Source: Geomonas ferrireducens (lineage in GTDB: Bacteria > Desulfobacterota > Desulfuromonadia > Geobacterales > Geobacteraceae). From it: a stretch of DNA of 64,000 nucleotides. The notes beneath the pieces were generated by a model that saw only the letters and a program-made list of their open reading frames with translations, searched no databases and was not told the origin of the DNA. Position numbers and translations under genes: made by a program. Shown here in pieces: positions 17,298-27,294 of this stretch; the stretch's first letter is position 1; every line of letters begins with the position of its first letter. The DNA is taken from positions 247,001 to 311,000 of the forward strand of contig NZ_SSYA01000001.1 in the NCBI RefSeq assembly GCF_004917065.1, read 5' to 3'.

Positions 17298-19772
17298 CTA
17301 GGCGACCACCACGCTGACCAGCTTGCCCGGAACGTAGACGACTTTCTTGATCTCCTTCCCTTCCAGGTACGGCTTGATCTTCTCGTCGGCGAGGGCGGCG
17401 GCGCGCACGTCCTCTTCCTTGGCATCCGGGGCGACCGTCAACTTGCTTCTTAGCTTGCCGTTCACCTGGACGACGACGGTGATCTCCTCGTCCACGACGG
17501 CGTCGGCGTCATAACCGGGCCAGCCGGACGCTTCCAGCCCGACCTCGTTGCCGAGTTCAGCCCAGAGTTCCTCGGCGAAATGGGGCACGAAGGGAGCCAG
17601 CAGACGAATCACCGACTCGACTGCCTCGCGCACAACGGCGACGTTCTCCGGGGCGTCTTTGGCGGCGAAGCCCTGGATGGAGTTCACAAGCTCCATGACC
17701 GCAGCGATGGCGGTGTTGAAGTGGAAACGCTCCTCGATGTCCTCGGAGACCTTCTTGATGGTCTTGTGCACGGCACGGCGCAGCTTCTTCCCTTCAGCGG
17801 AAAGTGCGTCGGTCTTGACGGCACCGGCCCCTTTGATCGCCGGCAGGACGTCGAAGACCAGGCGCCATACGCGGTTCAGGAAGCGGTAGCTGCCGTCCAC
17901 ACCCTGGTCGCTCCAGTCGAGATCCTTCTCCGGCGGTGCCGCGAAAAGGGAGAAAAGGCGCGCCGTGTCGGCCCCGTAGCGCTCGATGAGGGCGTTCGGG
18001 TCGACGACGTTACCCTTGGACTTGGACATCTTGGCGCCGTCCTTGATCACCATCCCCTGGGTCAACAGGTTGGAGAACGGCTCGTCCACGTTGCAGTACC
18101 CCAGGTCCCTCAGGACCTTGGTGAAGAAACGCGCGTAAAGCAGGTGCAAAACGGCGTGCTCGATGCCGCCGATGTACTGGTCCACCGGCATCCAGTGCTC
18201 GACCTTCTCGCGGTCCAGCGGACCGGCGGTGAATTTCGGCGAGCAGTAGCGCAGGAAGTACCAGGAGGACTGCACGAAGGTATCCATGGTGTCGGTCTCG
18301 CGGCGGGCCGCCTCACCGCACTGCGGGCAGGTGCAGTTGGTGAAACTCTCGACGCGCGCGAGCGGGTTCCCCCCCTCGCCGGTGAACTCGGCATCCATCG
18401 GAAGCACTACCGGCAGATCCGTCTCCGGCACCGGCACCACGCCGCAGAGGTCGCAGTTGATCACCGGGATCGGGTTCCCCCAGTAACGCTGGCGGGATAT
18501 GCCCCAGTCGCGCAGGCGGTAGTTGACCGTCTTCTTGCCGATGCCTTCCTTTTCGAGGAAGTCCGCGATGGCCTCCTTGGCGTCACCGTTCCCCATGCCG
18601 TCGAAGCGCCCCGAGTTGACCATGGTCCCCTCGTCGGTGTACGCCTCGGTCATGGTCGCGGCGTCGAGGGTCTCCCCTTCCGGCTGGATCACCACCTTGA
18701 GCGGCAGGTCGTATTTCTTTGCGAACTCGAAGTCGCGCTGGTCGTGGGTCGGCACCGCCATGACGGCGCCGGTACCGTAGCCCATGAGGACGAAGTTGGC
18801 GAGGTAGATCGGCATCTTCACGTTGGTGAGCGGGTTTACGCAGTAGGAGCCGGTGAAGACGCCTTCCTTCTCCTGGTCCTCGTCGGAGCGCTTGATGCGG
18901 TCGATCTTCTTCACCTTGTCGATGAAGGCCTCGACTGCGGACCGTTGCGCACCGCTTGTGAGCTCAAGTGCCATGGGGTGTTCGGCGGCAAGCGACATGA
19001 AGGTGGCGCCGAAAAGGGTGTCCGGCCTTGTGGTGAAGACCTTGATCTTGGAGAGCCCGTTCTCCAGCGGGAACTCGATCTCGCAGCCTACCGAGCGGCC
19101 GATCCAGTTCCTCTGCATGGTGAGGACGCGCTCGGGCCAGCCGGAGAGCTTGTAGGTATCGTCAAGAAGTTCCTGGGCGTAGTTGGTGATCCTGAAGGAC
19201 CACTGCTCCAGTTCTTTCTGCTCAACCAGCGAGTCGCAGCGCCAGCAGCAGCCGTCCTCGACCTGCTCGTTGGCGAGCACGGTCTCGCATTTCGGGCACC
19301 AGTTGACGGCGGAAGACTTCTTGTAGGCGAGCCCCTTCTTGTACATCTCGAGGAAGATCTTCTGCTCCCACTTGTAATAGTCGAGGTCGCAGGTCGCGAG
19401 CTCGCGCTCCCAGTCGTAGGAGAGCCCCAGGCGCTTCAGCTGCCCGCGCATGTAGGCGATGTTCTCGTAGGTCCACTTGGCGGGATGGCTCTTGTTCTGG
19501 ATGGCCGCGTTCTCGGCCGGCATGCCGAAGGCGTCCCAACCCATCGGGTGCAGCACGTTGTAACCCTGCATGCGCTTGAAGCGCGCGATGACGTCGCCAA
19601 TGGAATAGTTCCTCACGTGACCCATGTGGATCTTACCGGAGGGATACGGGAACATCTCCAGGAGGTAGTACTTCTTCCGGTTCGCGTCTTCGGTCGCCTC
19701 GAAGCTGTTGTGCGTTGCCCAGAACTGCTGCCACTTGCCCTCGACCGCCGAGGGGATGTATTTCTCTTCCAT
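17298..19772 (-). CDS. leuS: leucyl-tRNA synthetase
   Basis: The 824-residue class I synthetase has the HIGH-type motif HMGH (about residues 49-52), the CP1 editing domain in the middle, zinc-binding cysteine pairs ([17 protein letters not shown]) and the catalytic loop [12 protein letters not shown] near residue 580. I chose the ATG at 19772, which follows GAAGGTGGGC and begins [14 protein letters not shown]; the frame extends further upstream but runs through the degenerate 9-bp repeat and has no family similarity there. It heads the leuS-lptE-holA group. Confidence 0.96.
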   Translation of the reverse strand: MEEKYIPSAVEGKWQQFWATHNSFEATEDANRKKYYLLEMFPYPSGKIHMGHVRNYSIGDVIARFKRMQGYNVLHPMGWDAFGMPAENAAIQNKSHPAKWTYENIAYMRGQLKRLGLSYDWERELATCDLDYYKWEQKIFLEMYKKGLAYKKSSAVNWCPKCETVLANEQVEDGCCWRCDSLVEQKELEQWSFRITNYAQELLDDTYKLSGWPERVLTMQRNWIGRSVGCEIEFPLENGLSKIKVFTTRPDTLFGATFMSLAAEHPMALELTSGAQRSAVEAFIDKVKKIDRIKRSDEDQEKEGVFTGSYCVNPLTNVKMPIYLANFVLMGYGTGAVMAVPTHDQRDFEFAKKYDLPLKVVIQPEGETLDAATMTEAYTDEGTMVNSGRFDGMGNGDAKEAIADFLEKEGIGKKTVNYRLRDWGISRQRYWGNPIPVINCDLCGVVPVPETDLPVVLPMDAEFTGEGGNPLARVESFTNCTCPQCGEAARRETDTMDTFVQSSWYFLRYCSPKFTAGPLDREKVEHWMPVDQYIGGIEHAVLHLLYARFFTKVLRDLGYCNVDEPFSNLLTQGMVIKDGAKMSKSKGNVVDPNALIERYGADTARLFSLFAAPPEKDLDWSDQGVDGSYRFLNRVWRLVFDVLPAIKGAGAVKTDALSAEGKKLRRAVHKTIKKVSEDIEERFHFNTAIAAVMELVNSIQGFAAKDAPENVAVVREAVESVIRLLAPFVPHFAEELWAELGNEVGLEASGWPGYDADAVVDEEITVVVQVNGKLRSKLTVAPDAKEEDVRAAALADEKIKPYLEGKEIKKVVYVPGKLVSVVVA

Positions 19773-19867
19773 TTGAAGCCCACCTTCCAGCGCCCCCCTC
19801 AAGGGGACGCGCAATTTATTTGGTATGCAGCGATGATGGCTGCGGGGAATTTTGAAAAAAGGAGCCT

Positions 19868-19921
19868 CATGCGTGCCATGGGAGCCATGGGACTTATGCG
19901 ACTTATGGGAATCATGGGACA
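19868..19921. repeat. degenerate 9-bp tandem repeat upstream of leuS
   Basis: About six imperfect copies of a 9-bp unit of the form (c/t)atggga(g/c/a)(c/t) run in tandem between leuS and the chemosensory cluster. The unit length equals that of the perfect array at 14851-14940 and the unit shares the ATGGGA core, so the two may belong to one repeat family. Confidence 0.7.
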
Positions 19922-19997
19922 CGAGGAGCCCACTGAACCTGAAGTACAACCGGCGCCTGGTTACGACTCACCGGCAGCAACAAGCCATCAAGCCACT

Positions 19998-20375
19998 CTA
20001 GACGATCCTGAGCAGCCCCTTGGCGACGTCGAGGATCTTCGTCGGCTGGATCGGCTTGGTGATGTAGTCGTTTGCCCCCAGGGCCAGGGCGCGCTCGCGG
20101 TCTTCCTGGGCTCCTTCGGTGGTGATGACCACGATCGGGATCGCCTTGTAGTTGGCGTCGTTACGCACCAGGCTCACCAGCTTCAACCCGTCCATGATGG
20201 GCATGTTGATGTCGGTGAGAATCAGGTCGAAACGCTCCGAGGAAAGCTTCTTCAGACCGTCGACCCCGTCGTTGGCCTCGACGATGCGCACCCCCCTGAT
20301 CCGCTTCAGCGCAAAGGCGATGAGCTGCCTCATGGTGGGTGAATCTTCGACTATCAATACGTTGTAATCTGACAT
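19998..20375 (-). CDS. CheY-like single-domain response regulator
   Basis: The 125-residue protein is a bare receiver domain. It has the acidic pair ED at residues 10-11, the phosphoacceptor Asp55 in LILTDINMPIMDG, a Thr in VITTEGA and a Lys in TKPIQ. It is the last gene of the 13-gene chemosensory unit, 29 bp after the GAF gene. I chose the ATG at 20375 preceded by a GGGGGA stretch; a start six codons earlier (20393) is possible. Its partner is unknown, and CheA from this cluster is the natural candidate kinase. Confidence 0.88.
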   Translation of the reverse strand: MSDYNVLIVEDSPTMRQLIAFALKRIRGVRIVEANDGVDGLKKLSSERFDLILTDINMPIMDGLKLVSLVRNDANYKAIPIVVITTEGAQEDRERALALGANDYITKPIQPTKILDVAKGLLRIV

Positions 20376-20404
20376 CTGAACTTTATCCCCCATTACAACA
20401 TCTG

Positions 20405-21229
20405 TTATTTCGTCAAGAGATCAATGAACCCCTGGATGGTCGACAACTTCCGCTCCGAGTCGCTGTAAAGACGCGAACTGAAGATCGCGGTCGCGGCATG
20501 CCCGGCGAGCAGGGTGAAGAGCTCGTAATCGACCGCGGCGAACTCCTTTTTCTGCATCAACAGCTTGTAGATCGCGAGAACGCCGATGACGTGCTCCTTG
20601 ATCTTGAGCGGGATGCAGACCATCGGGGCGTTGAAGTCGCGCTCGTAGGCGTCGCAGTCGGCAGCGAAGTGACTCTCGCCGGACTGCGCCACCCCGCCGA
20701 TGATCCCCTTGCCAAGGCGCACCACCGGGATCTCGCTGCGTTCCACCCCCTCGGTGGAGACCGCCTGCAGCTCGTCGCTCTTCTCGTCCAGAAGAAGGAT
20801 GGCGAACTCCTCTGCACCGATCAAGTTGATGATGATCTCGGTGATGATCTGGAGCACTTCCTTGAAGTCGAGCGTGGAGTGGAGCTGATAGCTCGCGATG
20901 TAGAGGTTGGCGAGGTTGTTGTTCTCGTCCTCTATCTCGATGTACCGCGCGGCGAAGTCCTGGTTCTCCTCCTCGACCTGCTTGATCCGGTCCAGGATCT
21001 CCTGCTTCTCCCTTTCCAGGTCCGCGATCCGCTCGCTCAGCTTGGTGAGCTCGGAAGCAGGCGCGGCTTCGCCCACAAGCTGGCACTTCTCAAGCTCCAG
21101 CAGCCGGTACCTCAGGCGCTCGTTCTCCCGGAGCAGATCCTGGGTGAACTCCGCTCCCTTCTTGAAAACCTGCAGGAACTCTTCGCCCCTGCTATGAACC
21201 AAACGTTCATCGTCCTTTTGCATGCGCAC
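20405..21229 (-). CDS. coiled-coil GAF-domain protein of the chemosensory cluster
   Basis: The 274-residue protein has a long N-terminal coiled coil (about residues 25-110, rich in Glu, Leu, Arg and Lys) followed by a GAF domain (about 115-260, including VVRLGKGIIGGVAQSGES and VCIPLKIKEHVIGVLAIY). It lacks an output domain and a kinase domain, so it may serve as a soluble sensor or scaffold. It lies between cheB and the terminal cheY in the same transcription unit. Since the cluster has no chemoreceptor, this is one candidate for its input protein; that is inference. Confidence 0.8.
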   Translation of the reverse strand: MRMQKDDERLVHSRGEEFLQVFKKGAEFTQDLLRENERLRYRLLELEKCQLVGEAAPASELTKLSERIADLEREKQEILDRIKQVEEENQDFAARYIEIEDENNNLANLYIASYQLHSTLDFKEVLQIITEIIINLIGAEEFAILLLDEKSDELQAVSTEGVERSEIPVVRLGKGIIGGVAQSGESHFAADCDAYERDFNAPMVCIPLKIKEHVIGVLAIYKLLMQKKEFAAVDYELFTLLAGHAATAIFSSRLYSDSERKLSTIQGFIDLLTK

Positions 21230-21251
21230 CCCGGTTTACATCGTCTTTTGA

Positions 21252-22319
21252 TCAACCAAATCGCGGCACGAGGCCGCAACGAAGCACTATTTCCCGCACC
21301 ATGGCATCCATGGGAACCACCCTGTCCACAACTCCCGTCGCTATCGCCTCACGCGGCATGCCGAAGACCACGGCGGACTCCTCGGATTCCGCGACGATCT
21401 GCGCGCCCGCCTTCTTGGCCTCGCGCACCCCGGCGGCACCGTCGTTCCCCATCCCGGTCAGCACGACGGCGAGCATCCGGTTACGGTAGAGTTCGGCGCA
21501 AGAGCGGAACATAACGTCCACCGACGGAACATACCTGTCCTTGAGCCCGGGAGGAACCACCCTGGCGACCACCTTCTCCCCGGACCGCTCGAAAATGAGG
21601 TTCCGCCCGCCCGGCGCGATGAGCGCACGCCCGGCGACCACCTCGTCGCCGTCCTTCGCCTCGCGCACGTCGAAGCCGCTGCTGCGGTTCAGTCTCTCGG
21701 CAAAAGCGGTGGTGAAGCCGGCCGGCATGTGCTGAGACACGACCATGGCGAAGGGAGGCGCCTCCCTGAACGAGGCGAAGATGCGCTGCAGCGCCGGCGG
21801 ACCTCCTGTGGAGGAGCCGATGGCAACGATATCCATGCTGCTGTTGGCGCCGCCGGCGACCGCCGGAACGGTGACCTCGGGGGGGGGAGGGGCCGGTTCG
21901 ACCCGCCTCTGCACCCGCGCCATGTTCAGTTTGAAGACCGCCTGGACCTTCCGGTGCAGGTCCTGCTGGATCGTCAAAAGCTCGTCCGAGATGACGCTGG
22001 TCGGCTTGGCGATGAAATCCACGGCGCCAAGCTCGAGCGCCTTGAAAACCTTCTCGTCGCCGGAGGTCGAACTGATCACGATCACCGGGACCGGCGTGCT
22101 CGCCATCAGGATGCGGAGCATGGTGAAACCATCCATGCGCGGCATCTCTAGGTCCAGCGTCACCAGGTCGGGGGTGAGGTCGATGACCCTGCGGATCCCC
22201 TCCTCGCCGTTGGTGGCGTATCCCACCACCTGAACGCCCGGGAGTTCCTCCAGCATCTTGGTGATGGCGCGCCGATTATAGGCTGAATCGTCGACGACTA
22301 CTACCCGTATCTTTTTCAC
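21252..22319 (-). CDS. cheB: chemotaxis protein-glutamate methylesterase CheB
   Basis: The 355-residue protein has an N-terminal receiver (DD at 10-11, phosphoacceptor Asp56 in [13 protein letters not shown]) and a C-terminal methylesterase domain. The catalytic triad motifs are GSSTGGP (near residue 168, Ser), SQHMPAGF (near 194, His) and GMGNDGAAG (near 290, Asp). It removes methyl groups from, or deamidates, chemoreceptor glutamates. It overlaps cheR by 4 bp, so the two are translationally coupled. Their presence implies a receptor encoded elsewhere. Confidence 0.95.
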   Translation of the reverse strand: MKKIRVVVVDDSAYNRRAITKMLEELPGVQVVGYATNGEEGIRRVIDLTPDLVTLDLEMPRMDGFTMLRILMASTPVPVIVISSTSGDEKVFKALELGAVDFIAKPTSVISDELLTIQQDLHRKVQAVFKLNMARVQRRVEPAPPPPEVTVPAVAGGANSSMDIVAIGSSTGGPPALQRIFASFREAPPFAMVVSQHMPAGFTTAFAERLNRSSGFDVREAKDGDEVVAGRALIAPGGRNLIFERSGEKVVARVVPPGLKDRYVPSVDVMFRSCAELYRNRMLAVVLTGMGNDGAAGVREAKKAGAQIVAESEESAVVFGMPREAIATGVVDRVVPMDAMVREIVLRCGLVPRFG

Positions 22320-23182
22320 GAGGCCACTCCGCCGCTAATCGTATCTGTCTTCTGATAGACCATGTCGTTTTTCAAATGTTTCAGCGCAAACGCGGTCGAT
22401 ATGTTCATGAGCGACTCGGAGTGCCCCAGCAGGAGGTACCCGCCGCCGCGCAGCGTGTTGTAGAAAGATTCGATCACCCTTTTCTTCGAGCTCTGGTCGA
22501 AATAGATGATCACGTTGCGACAGAAGATCACGTCCATCTTCCCCAGAAGCGCCAGCCGGTTGGCATCGAAAAGGTTCATCTGGCTGATGGTGACCAGCTC
22601 CCGGACCTCGTCGCAGATGCGGTACCCCTCGTCGGTTTCGACGAAGAAGCGCTTCAGGTAGTGCTCTTCGGTTGCCCGGAACGAGGACTTGGTGTAGACC
22701 CCCTTGCGGGCCTGCTGCACCACGCGGTGGCTTATGTCCGAGCCGACGATCTCGATGCGCCACCCATGAAGCCCCATCTCGAGGAGGAGCATCGCGATGG
22801 TGTAGGGTTCCTCCCCGGTGGAACAGCCGGCGCTCCAGATGCGCAGGGTGCGCTCGCGCTGCTTCAGCTTCAAAAGCTCCGGCACGATCTCGTCGGTGAA
22901 GGCCCTGAGCTGGAAGGCCTCACGGAAGAAGTAGGTCTCGTTCGTGGTGAGGAGGTCCATGATGTCGGCGACCTCCTCCTCCTTTCTGCGATCGTACTTC
23001 AGGAACTGGTAGTACTCGCGGAAGCCGGACAGGTTGTGATGGAATACCCTCTGCGACAGACGACGGTCGAGAAGGTACTTGCTGTCGTCGTCGAAAAAGA
23101 GGCCGCAGTGGTTGTAGATCAGGTCCCTGATCAGGCGGAATTCTTCTTCCGTCAGTTGCAGTTCCGGTTCGAAATATGGCAT
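22316..23182 (-). CDS. cheR: chemoreceptor glutamate methyltransferase CheR
   Basis: The 288-residue protein has the helical N-terminal CheR domain and the SAM-binding domain with [14 protein letters not shown] (about residues 88-101), the motif [19 protein letters not shown] (about 124-142) and [13 protein letters not shown] (about 213-225). It methylates chemoreceptor glutamates using SAM. It overlaps cheB by 4 bp, and its start overlaps the last base of the HEAT-repeat gene stop codon. Confidence 0.95.
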   Translation of the reverse strand: MPYFEPELQLTEEEFRLIRDLIYNHCGLFFDDDSKYLLDRRLSQRVFHHNLSGFREYYQFLKYDRRKEEEVADIMDLLTTNETYFFREAFQLRAFTDEIVPELLKLKQRERTLRIWSAGCSTGEEPYTIAMLLLEMGLHGWRIEIVGSDISHRVVQQARKGVYTKSSFRATEEHYLKRFFVETDEGYRICDEVRELVTISQMNLFDANRLALLGKMDVIFCRNVIIYFDQSSKKRVIESFYNTLRGGGYLLLGHSESLMNISTAFALKHLKNDMVYQKTDTISGGVAS

Positions 23183-25191
23183 TAGCGCAGCCTGTCGAGG
23201 AGTTCGGCGATCTCGCTCTTCACCAGCGGGTCCGATTCACGGGCGAGCGCCTGGTCCAAAACGCCCAGTGACTCAGCCCCCTTAAGCTGCGCCACGGCAC
23301 GCACGAAGGAGCGCCGCACCATCCAGTGCGGGTGCCCCAAAAGCTCCTCGCGATGCTCGCCGATCCAATCGGTGCCGAAGCCGGAGAGGATCGCTATGGC
23401 GGCCTCGACCACCTCCTCGTCGCTGTGGCTGAGCGCCTTTTGCACCGGTGCTAGCGCCTTGGCTCCCCCGAGTGCCGCGACCGTGTTGAGCGCCGCGATC
23501 AGCACCTGCCCCTGGGCCTGCTCCAAAAGCGCCATGACGCCGGGAAGCGCCTCGGCGTCCCCCACCCCGGCGAGCCCCTTGAGCGCCGCGGTCTGCACCC
23601 AGGGATCGGAGTCGTTCAGCGCAAGGCAAAGGGGCGCCAGAACGTCGCGGCCGCCGCGTTCCGCGAGCGCCTGGGCCGCGGCGATGCGCACTTCGGGCTC
23701 CTCGTCGGAGAGGGAAAGGACGAGCGCAGCAGGCGCCTGCGGCGATTCCACCCGCGCCAGCGAGGCAACCGCGGCGCGGCGCACCGTGGCATCCTCGTCC
23801 TTCACGAGCAGGGCGAGCCGCTCCCCGTCGGAGAGCGCGCCGAGGATGACCGCGGCGTCCCGCCTTTTGCGCTCGTCGCGGCTGCGCAAAAGCTTGGAGC
23901 AGATGGCGCAGACCCCGTCGCGGTCGGCGGCGGCAAGACGCTGTACCGCGTCGAGCGCACCCTCCCGCACCTGTGGGTCGTCATCGTCAAGAAGCGCTGC
24001 CACGCGCGACGCCGCGCCCGCAGGAGCAAGACGTCCCAGGGCGAGGGCGGCGCAGCGACGGACCTCCGCGCCTTCGTCCTCGAGGGCCGAGAAGAGGAGT
24101 TCGTCGTTACCGTGGTGCTCCGTTTCCGCGATCAGTTGCACGACCACCGCCCGCTCGCTGGAGCCGGAAACCGGGAAGTGCTCGAGAAGCAACGGCATCA
24201 CCGGTTCCCCGATGCTGCGCAGCGCCTCCAGGCACCCCGCGCGCAGCCTCTCGGCACGTGCGGCACGCACCAGGGGGAGCGCCGCGCGCTCGTCACGCAT
24301 GATGCCGCAAAGCTGCGCCAGCACGGCGATCAGCACCGGGTCCTCGCCGTGCAGCGAGTCGATGAGCTTTTTCGCCGCCGGGGTGCCGGCAAGCTCCCTG
24401 AGCTGCAGGTCGATGAGCGCATCGCGTTCCTGGACCGGCAGGCGGCCCCTGATCCGCATGAGTGCTACGGCGGCGGCCTCGCGGGCGTTCTTCGCCTTCT
24501 CGTGCATCCCCTGCAACAAAAGCGGGATGCATTTCGCATCGCCGATCACGGCGAGGCAGTCGTAGGTCGCCCGCCGCAAGAGCCCTTCCTGCAAAAGCGG
24601 CTCGAGCTTCGCGAGCGGCACCGGGATACCTATCGAGGAAAGCGCATCGAGAACGGTGAACTTGAACCAGATCTCGCCGCCGTCAAGCACCTTAAGGAGG
24701 TGCGGCAGGGCGCGCCGGTCGCCGATCTTGCCCAGGTTCTCAGCGGCGGCAACCCTCACGTTCATGTCTTCGTCGTCCAGCGCCCGTACCAGAAGCGGCA
24801 CGCACGCCGCGCAGCGGATGTTGCCGAGGATGTCGATGATGAACTTGCGCAGGTCGTGGTCCGGGTCTTCAAGGTGAGCACAGAGCTTTTCAACAGCAGG
24901 CTCCCCGATCCGCTCAAGCGACTCCACCGCCGAGTTGCGCAACCCCGCGTTGTCCGAGGCCCGCAATAAGTCTATGAGAGCCTCGAGCGCCCCGGCGGAA
25001 AGAGGTTGTGCCTGCAGCACCACGCTCACCGCCTCCTTGCGCACGCGCCAGCTGTCGTCCGCCATGGCGCGGAACAGCAGTTCCATCGCCTCCGGGAAGG
25101 GACGCCCGCGCAGTGCCATGACGGCAAACCGTCTTTGCTCCTCGTCAGGGGCTGCGAGTCTCTCGTTGATTTCTTGCAGATCGGTAAACAG
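23182..25191 (-). CDS. HEAT-repeat protein of the chemosensory cluster
   Basis: The protein is almost entirely HEAT-like repeats of about 31-33 residues, with patterns such as LGKIGDRRALPHLLKVL and ALGRLAPAGAASRVAALLDD, ending at AELLDRLR. It should form an extended solenoid for protein-protein contacts; no enzymatic motif is visible. The first in-frame ATG is at 25119, but the 24 codons upstream, from a CTG at 25191, encode a plausible first repeat helix (LFTDLQEINERLAAPDEEQR). They follow AGGAG at ideal spacing, which itself overlaps the upstream stop codon. I therefore favour the CTG start (669 residues); 645 residues is the conservative reading. It is tightly packed between the zinc-ribbon regulator and cheR. 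Confidence 0.75.
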   Translation of the reverse strand: MFTDLQEINERLAAPDEEQRRFAVMALRGRPFPEAMELLFRAMADDSWRVRKEAVSVVLQAQPLSAGALEALIDLLRASDNAGLRNSAVESLERIGEPAVEKLCAHLEDPDHDLRKFIIDILGNIRCAACVPLLVRALDDEDMNVRVAAAENLGKIGDRRALPHLLKVLDGGEIWFKFTVLDALSSIGIPVPLAKLEPLLQEGLLRRATYDCLAVIGDAKCIPLLLQGMHEKAKNAREAAAVALMRIRGRLPVQERDALIDLQLRELAGTPAAKKLIDSLHGEDPVLIAVLAQLCGIMRDERAALPLVRAARAERLRAGCLEALRSIGEPVMPLLLEHFPVSGSSERAVVVQLIAETEHHGNDELLFSALEDEGAEVRRCAALALGRLAPAGAASRVAALLDDDDPQVREGALDAVQRLAAADRDGVCAICSKLLRSRDERKRRDAAVILGALSDGERLALLVKDEDATVRRAAVASLARVESPQAPAALVLSLSDEEPEVRIAAAQALAERGGRDVLAPLCLALNDSDPWVQTAALKGLAGVGDAEALPGVMALLEQAQGQVLIAALNTVAALGGAKALAPVQKALSHSDEEVVEAAIAILSGFGTDWIGEHREELLGHPHWMVRRSFVRAVAQLKGAESLGVLDQALARESDPLVKSEIAELLDRLR

Positions 25192-25200
25192 GGTGATCTC

Positions 25201-26376
25201 CTAGACGTTCAGTTCGGCTCTTTTTTTCGCGATCAGTTCCTCGAAGGCGTCCTTCAGGAAGGTGGTGGTGTCCCGTACCTGCTGGGAAACACGCTGCTGG
25301 TACAGGTATTCTCCTTCCCTGATGTCGTCGGCCAAAAGGTTGTAAAAACTCCCTTCGCGCACCCCCAGCTCCACCTTCGCCTGGTTGTAGAGGACGATAT
25401 CGGAGACGATGATCCTCGCCAGACGCCGCGCCTTGACCTGTTCCTCCGGCAGTTGCTGTGCAGGAGCCGGGGAAGCTGCGGGTGCAGCGAGAGTAACCGG
25501 GGGCGCCGGCACTTCCTGGGCAGCTTCGAGTACAGGCGCTTCAACGGGAGCCGGTGCCTCGACCGGTGCGGGGATCTCGACCGGTGCAGGTGCCTCGACC
25601 GGTGCAGGTGCCTCGACCGGTGCAGGGATCTCGACCGGTGCAGGGACCTCAACCGGGGCAGGTACTTCCACCGGAATCGGTGCTGCCTCGGGAACCGGGA
25701 CCTCCTCGGGAGCGGGGACGGCTGCGGGGGACGGGGCCGCTTCGGAAGCGGGCGGCACGGCCATGGAGGTCTCCTCAACCTCACACTGCCTGATCTCGCT
25801 GCGGCTTTGCTCCTGCGCGGCAAGTTCACTCTCGGTCGGACGCACCACGGGGGGCATCCCGCCGGAGGTGAGCCGGTAGATCATGGAGACCAGCGAGTCC
25901 GGGATATGGTGCTTTTCGATGTAGTCGTCGGCGCCGTAAAGGGAGTTCGGCGAACGCTTGTAACGGGTCTTGTCGTAAATCGAGGCGATGAGCACGATCT
26001 TCACGCCGGAAAGCGCGGGGTCCTGGCGCACCCGCTCGCAGACCTCGAATCCGAACATGGTGGGAAGGGCCACGTCGAGAAGAAGCACCGCAGGTTTCTC
26101 CCGCTGCACAGTCTCCAGCGCCTCCTTGCCGTCGGTGCAGAGAAAGAGCTTGAAAGGCTCGGCGGCCAGAACCTTCTCGACCGCCTTGCAGAAGGCGCCG
26201 CTCTCGTTGGCTACCACCACCTTCAGCCCGGCCGTCGGCGGTGCAGCACTCCGCTCACCCTTGCGCACCAGGCGGAACACCGCCTTGCAGCTGGAGCAGC
26301 GCAGCTTCTTCGCCTCTTCAGGACCGGTAACGGTAACGTCGAATCTCTTCTTGCAGTTTGGGCAGACTATCAGCAT
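25201..26376 (-). CDS. zinc-ribbon receiver protein with Pro-rich repeat linker
   Basis: The 391-residue protein starts with an MJ0042-type zinc ribbon (CPNC at residues 5-8 and CSSC at 27-30), continues with a receiver domain (about 50-170, likely phosphoacceptor Asp101 in LLLDVALPTMFGFE) and a long Ala/Pro/Glu/Val linker. The linker carries about ten copies of a five-to-six-residue APVEA/PAPVE unit (about 225-290). It ends in a conserved helical domain of about 80 residues. The receiver lacks the usual double acidic residues at its start (VVVANES), so it may not be phosphorylated normally. I chose the ATG at 26376, which overlaps the cheW stop; the upstream frame is antisense-like filler. 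Function is unknown. Confidence 0.78.
   Translation of the reverse strand: MLIVCPNCKKRFDVTVTGPEEAKKLRCSSCKAVFRLVRKGERSAAPPTAGLKVVVANESGAFCKAVEKVLAAEPFKLFLCTDGKEALETVQREKPAVLLLDVALPTMFGFEVCERVRQDPALSGVKIVLIASIYDKTRYKRSPNSLYGADDYIEKHHIPDSLVSMIYRLTSGGMPPVVRPTESELAAQEQSRSEIRQCEVEETSMAVPPASEAAPSPAAVPAPEEVPVPEAAPIPVEVPAPVEVPAPVEIPAPVEAPAPVEAPAPVEIPAPVEAPAPVEAPVLEAAQEVPAPPVTLAAPAASPAPAQQLPEEQVKARRLARIIVSDIVLYNQAKVELGVREGSFYNLLADDIREGEYLYQQRVSQQVRDTTTFLKDAFEELIAKKRAELNV
25555..25685. repeat. in-gene repeat encoding the APVE linker
   Basis: Imperfect direct repeats of 15-18 bp around the core cgaccggtgcagg encode the Pro-Ala-Pro-Val-Glu linker units. Units at the DNA level are nearly identical, which suggests expansion and contraction by slippage. 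Confidence 0.8.
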
Positions 26377-26879
26377 GCTTGGCTCTTTTTCGTCGTGGAA
26401 GTGGTCCCCGTCTGGGGGGTGAAGCAGCCCAGTTGGGCCTTCTCCTGGAAGGTGAGCAGGGCGTCTATGTTCAGGAGCATCACCGGCACCTCCTGCACCA
26501 GGCAAAGCCCCACCATGTACTCGCTCCCCACGATCCTCACGCCGCGCGGCGGCGCCTTCAGCTCCCGCATCGGGATGGTGATCATCTCGGTTACCTCATC
26601 CACCATAAGGGCCAGCGGTTGCCCCGAGATGGAGAGGATCAAAAGACGCGCGGTCTCCTTGTTTTCAGCGGGGGGAAGCCCGAAGCGCTTCCTCAGATCG
26701 ACGACAGGGATCACCGAACCGCGCAGGTTGATCACCCCCTCTACGAACGGGAGCGCCCTCGGCAGCGGCGCGAGCTTGGGAACCCTGATGATCTCCCTGA
26801 TGCGCATGATATCAACGGCGTACAGCCCCTCGTCCATGCGCAGGCAGGCGACCTGGATTTCCTGCAGATCCTCAGTCAT
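26370..26879 (-). CDS. cheW: CheW chemotaxis adaptor
   Basis: The 169-residue protein is a single CheW domain (about residues 8-150) with VEGVINLRGSVIPVVDLRKRFG, the signature segment that docks to CheA and receptors. The C-terminal tail is Thr/Ser/Lys-rich. It overlaps the upstream receiver by 4 bp and the downstream zinc-ribbon gene by 7 bp. It is the second of two CheW proteins in the cluster. Confidence 0.93.
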   Translation of the reverse strand: MTEDLQEIQVACLRMDEGLYAVDIMRIREIIRVPKLAPLPRALPFVEGVINLRGSVIPVVDLRKRFGLPPAENKETARLLILSISGQPLALMVDEVTEMITIPMRELKAPPRGVRIVGSEYMVGLCLVQEVPVMLLNIDALLTFQEKAQLGCFTPQTGTTSTTKKSQAC

Positions 26880-27268
26880 CGCCCCTCCTTCTCCTGCTGG
26901 TTGCCGAGCAGTTCCTCGATCACCTCGAGCACCTTAACCGATTTGAAAGGCTTGGTGATGTAGGCGTCGGCGCCTACCTGCTTGCCGTGCTCAAGGTCGC
27001 GGCTGCTCTTTTTGGCGGTCAGCATCACCACCGGGATGACGCGCGTCGCCTCGTTTTCCTTTATGTGCCGGCAGACCTCGAAGCCGTCCATGTCCGGGAG
27101 CATGAGGTCCAGGACGATGAGGTCCGGTGCCTGCTCCGCGATCGCTGCCAGGGCCTCCTTGCCGCCGCGTACGCCGGTGACCTGATATCCTTTGGAGGTG
27201 AAGAGGATGCTTTCAAGCTTCAGCAGACTCTCTTCATCCTCGACCACGAGGATCCTGTTCTTCTCCAT
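26876..27268 (-). CDS. single-domain response regulator
   Basis: The 130-residue receiver has the acidic residues EDE at 10-12, phosphoacceptor Asp54 in LIVLDLMLPDMDG, the Thr in VVMLTAKK and the Lys in ITKPF. The C-terminal tail is Glu/Gln-rich. It belongs to the more PhoB/PilH-like group by the sequence around the acceptor. It is translationally coupled to cheW by a 4-bp overlap. Confidence 0.88.
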   Translation of the reverse strand: MEKNRILVVEDEESLLKLESILFTSKGYQVTGVRGGKEALAAIAEQAPDLIVLDLMLPDMDGFEVCRHIKENEATRVIPVVMLTAKKSSRDLEHGKQVGADAYITKPFKSVKVLEVIEELLGNQQEKEGR

Positions 27269-27294
27269 CTTTCCCCCCTGCCGCCCCGTGGCTG

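Noticed and set aside
17580-20342. Open frame of 920 codons on the plus strand across leuS
   Set aside because: It is the antisense of leuS and the terminal cheY, and has no family pattern.
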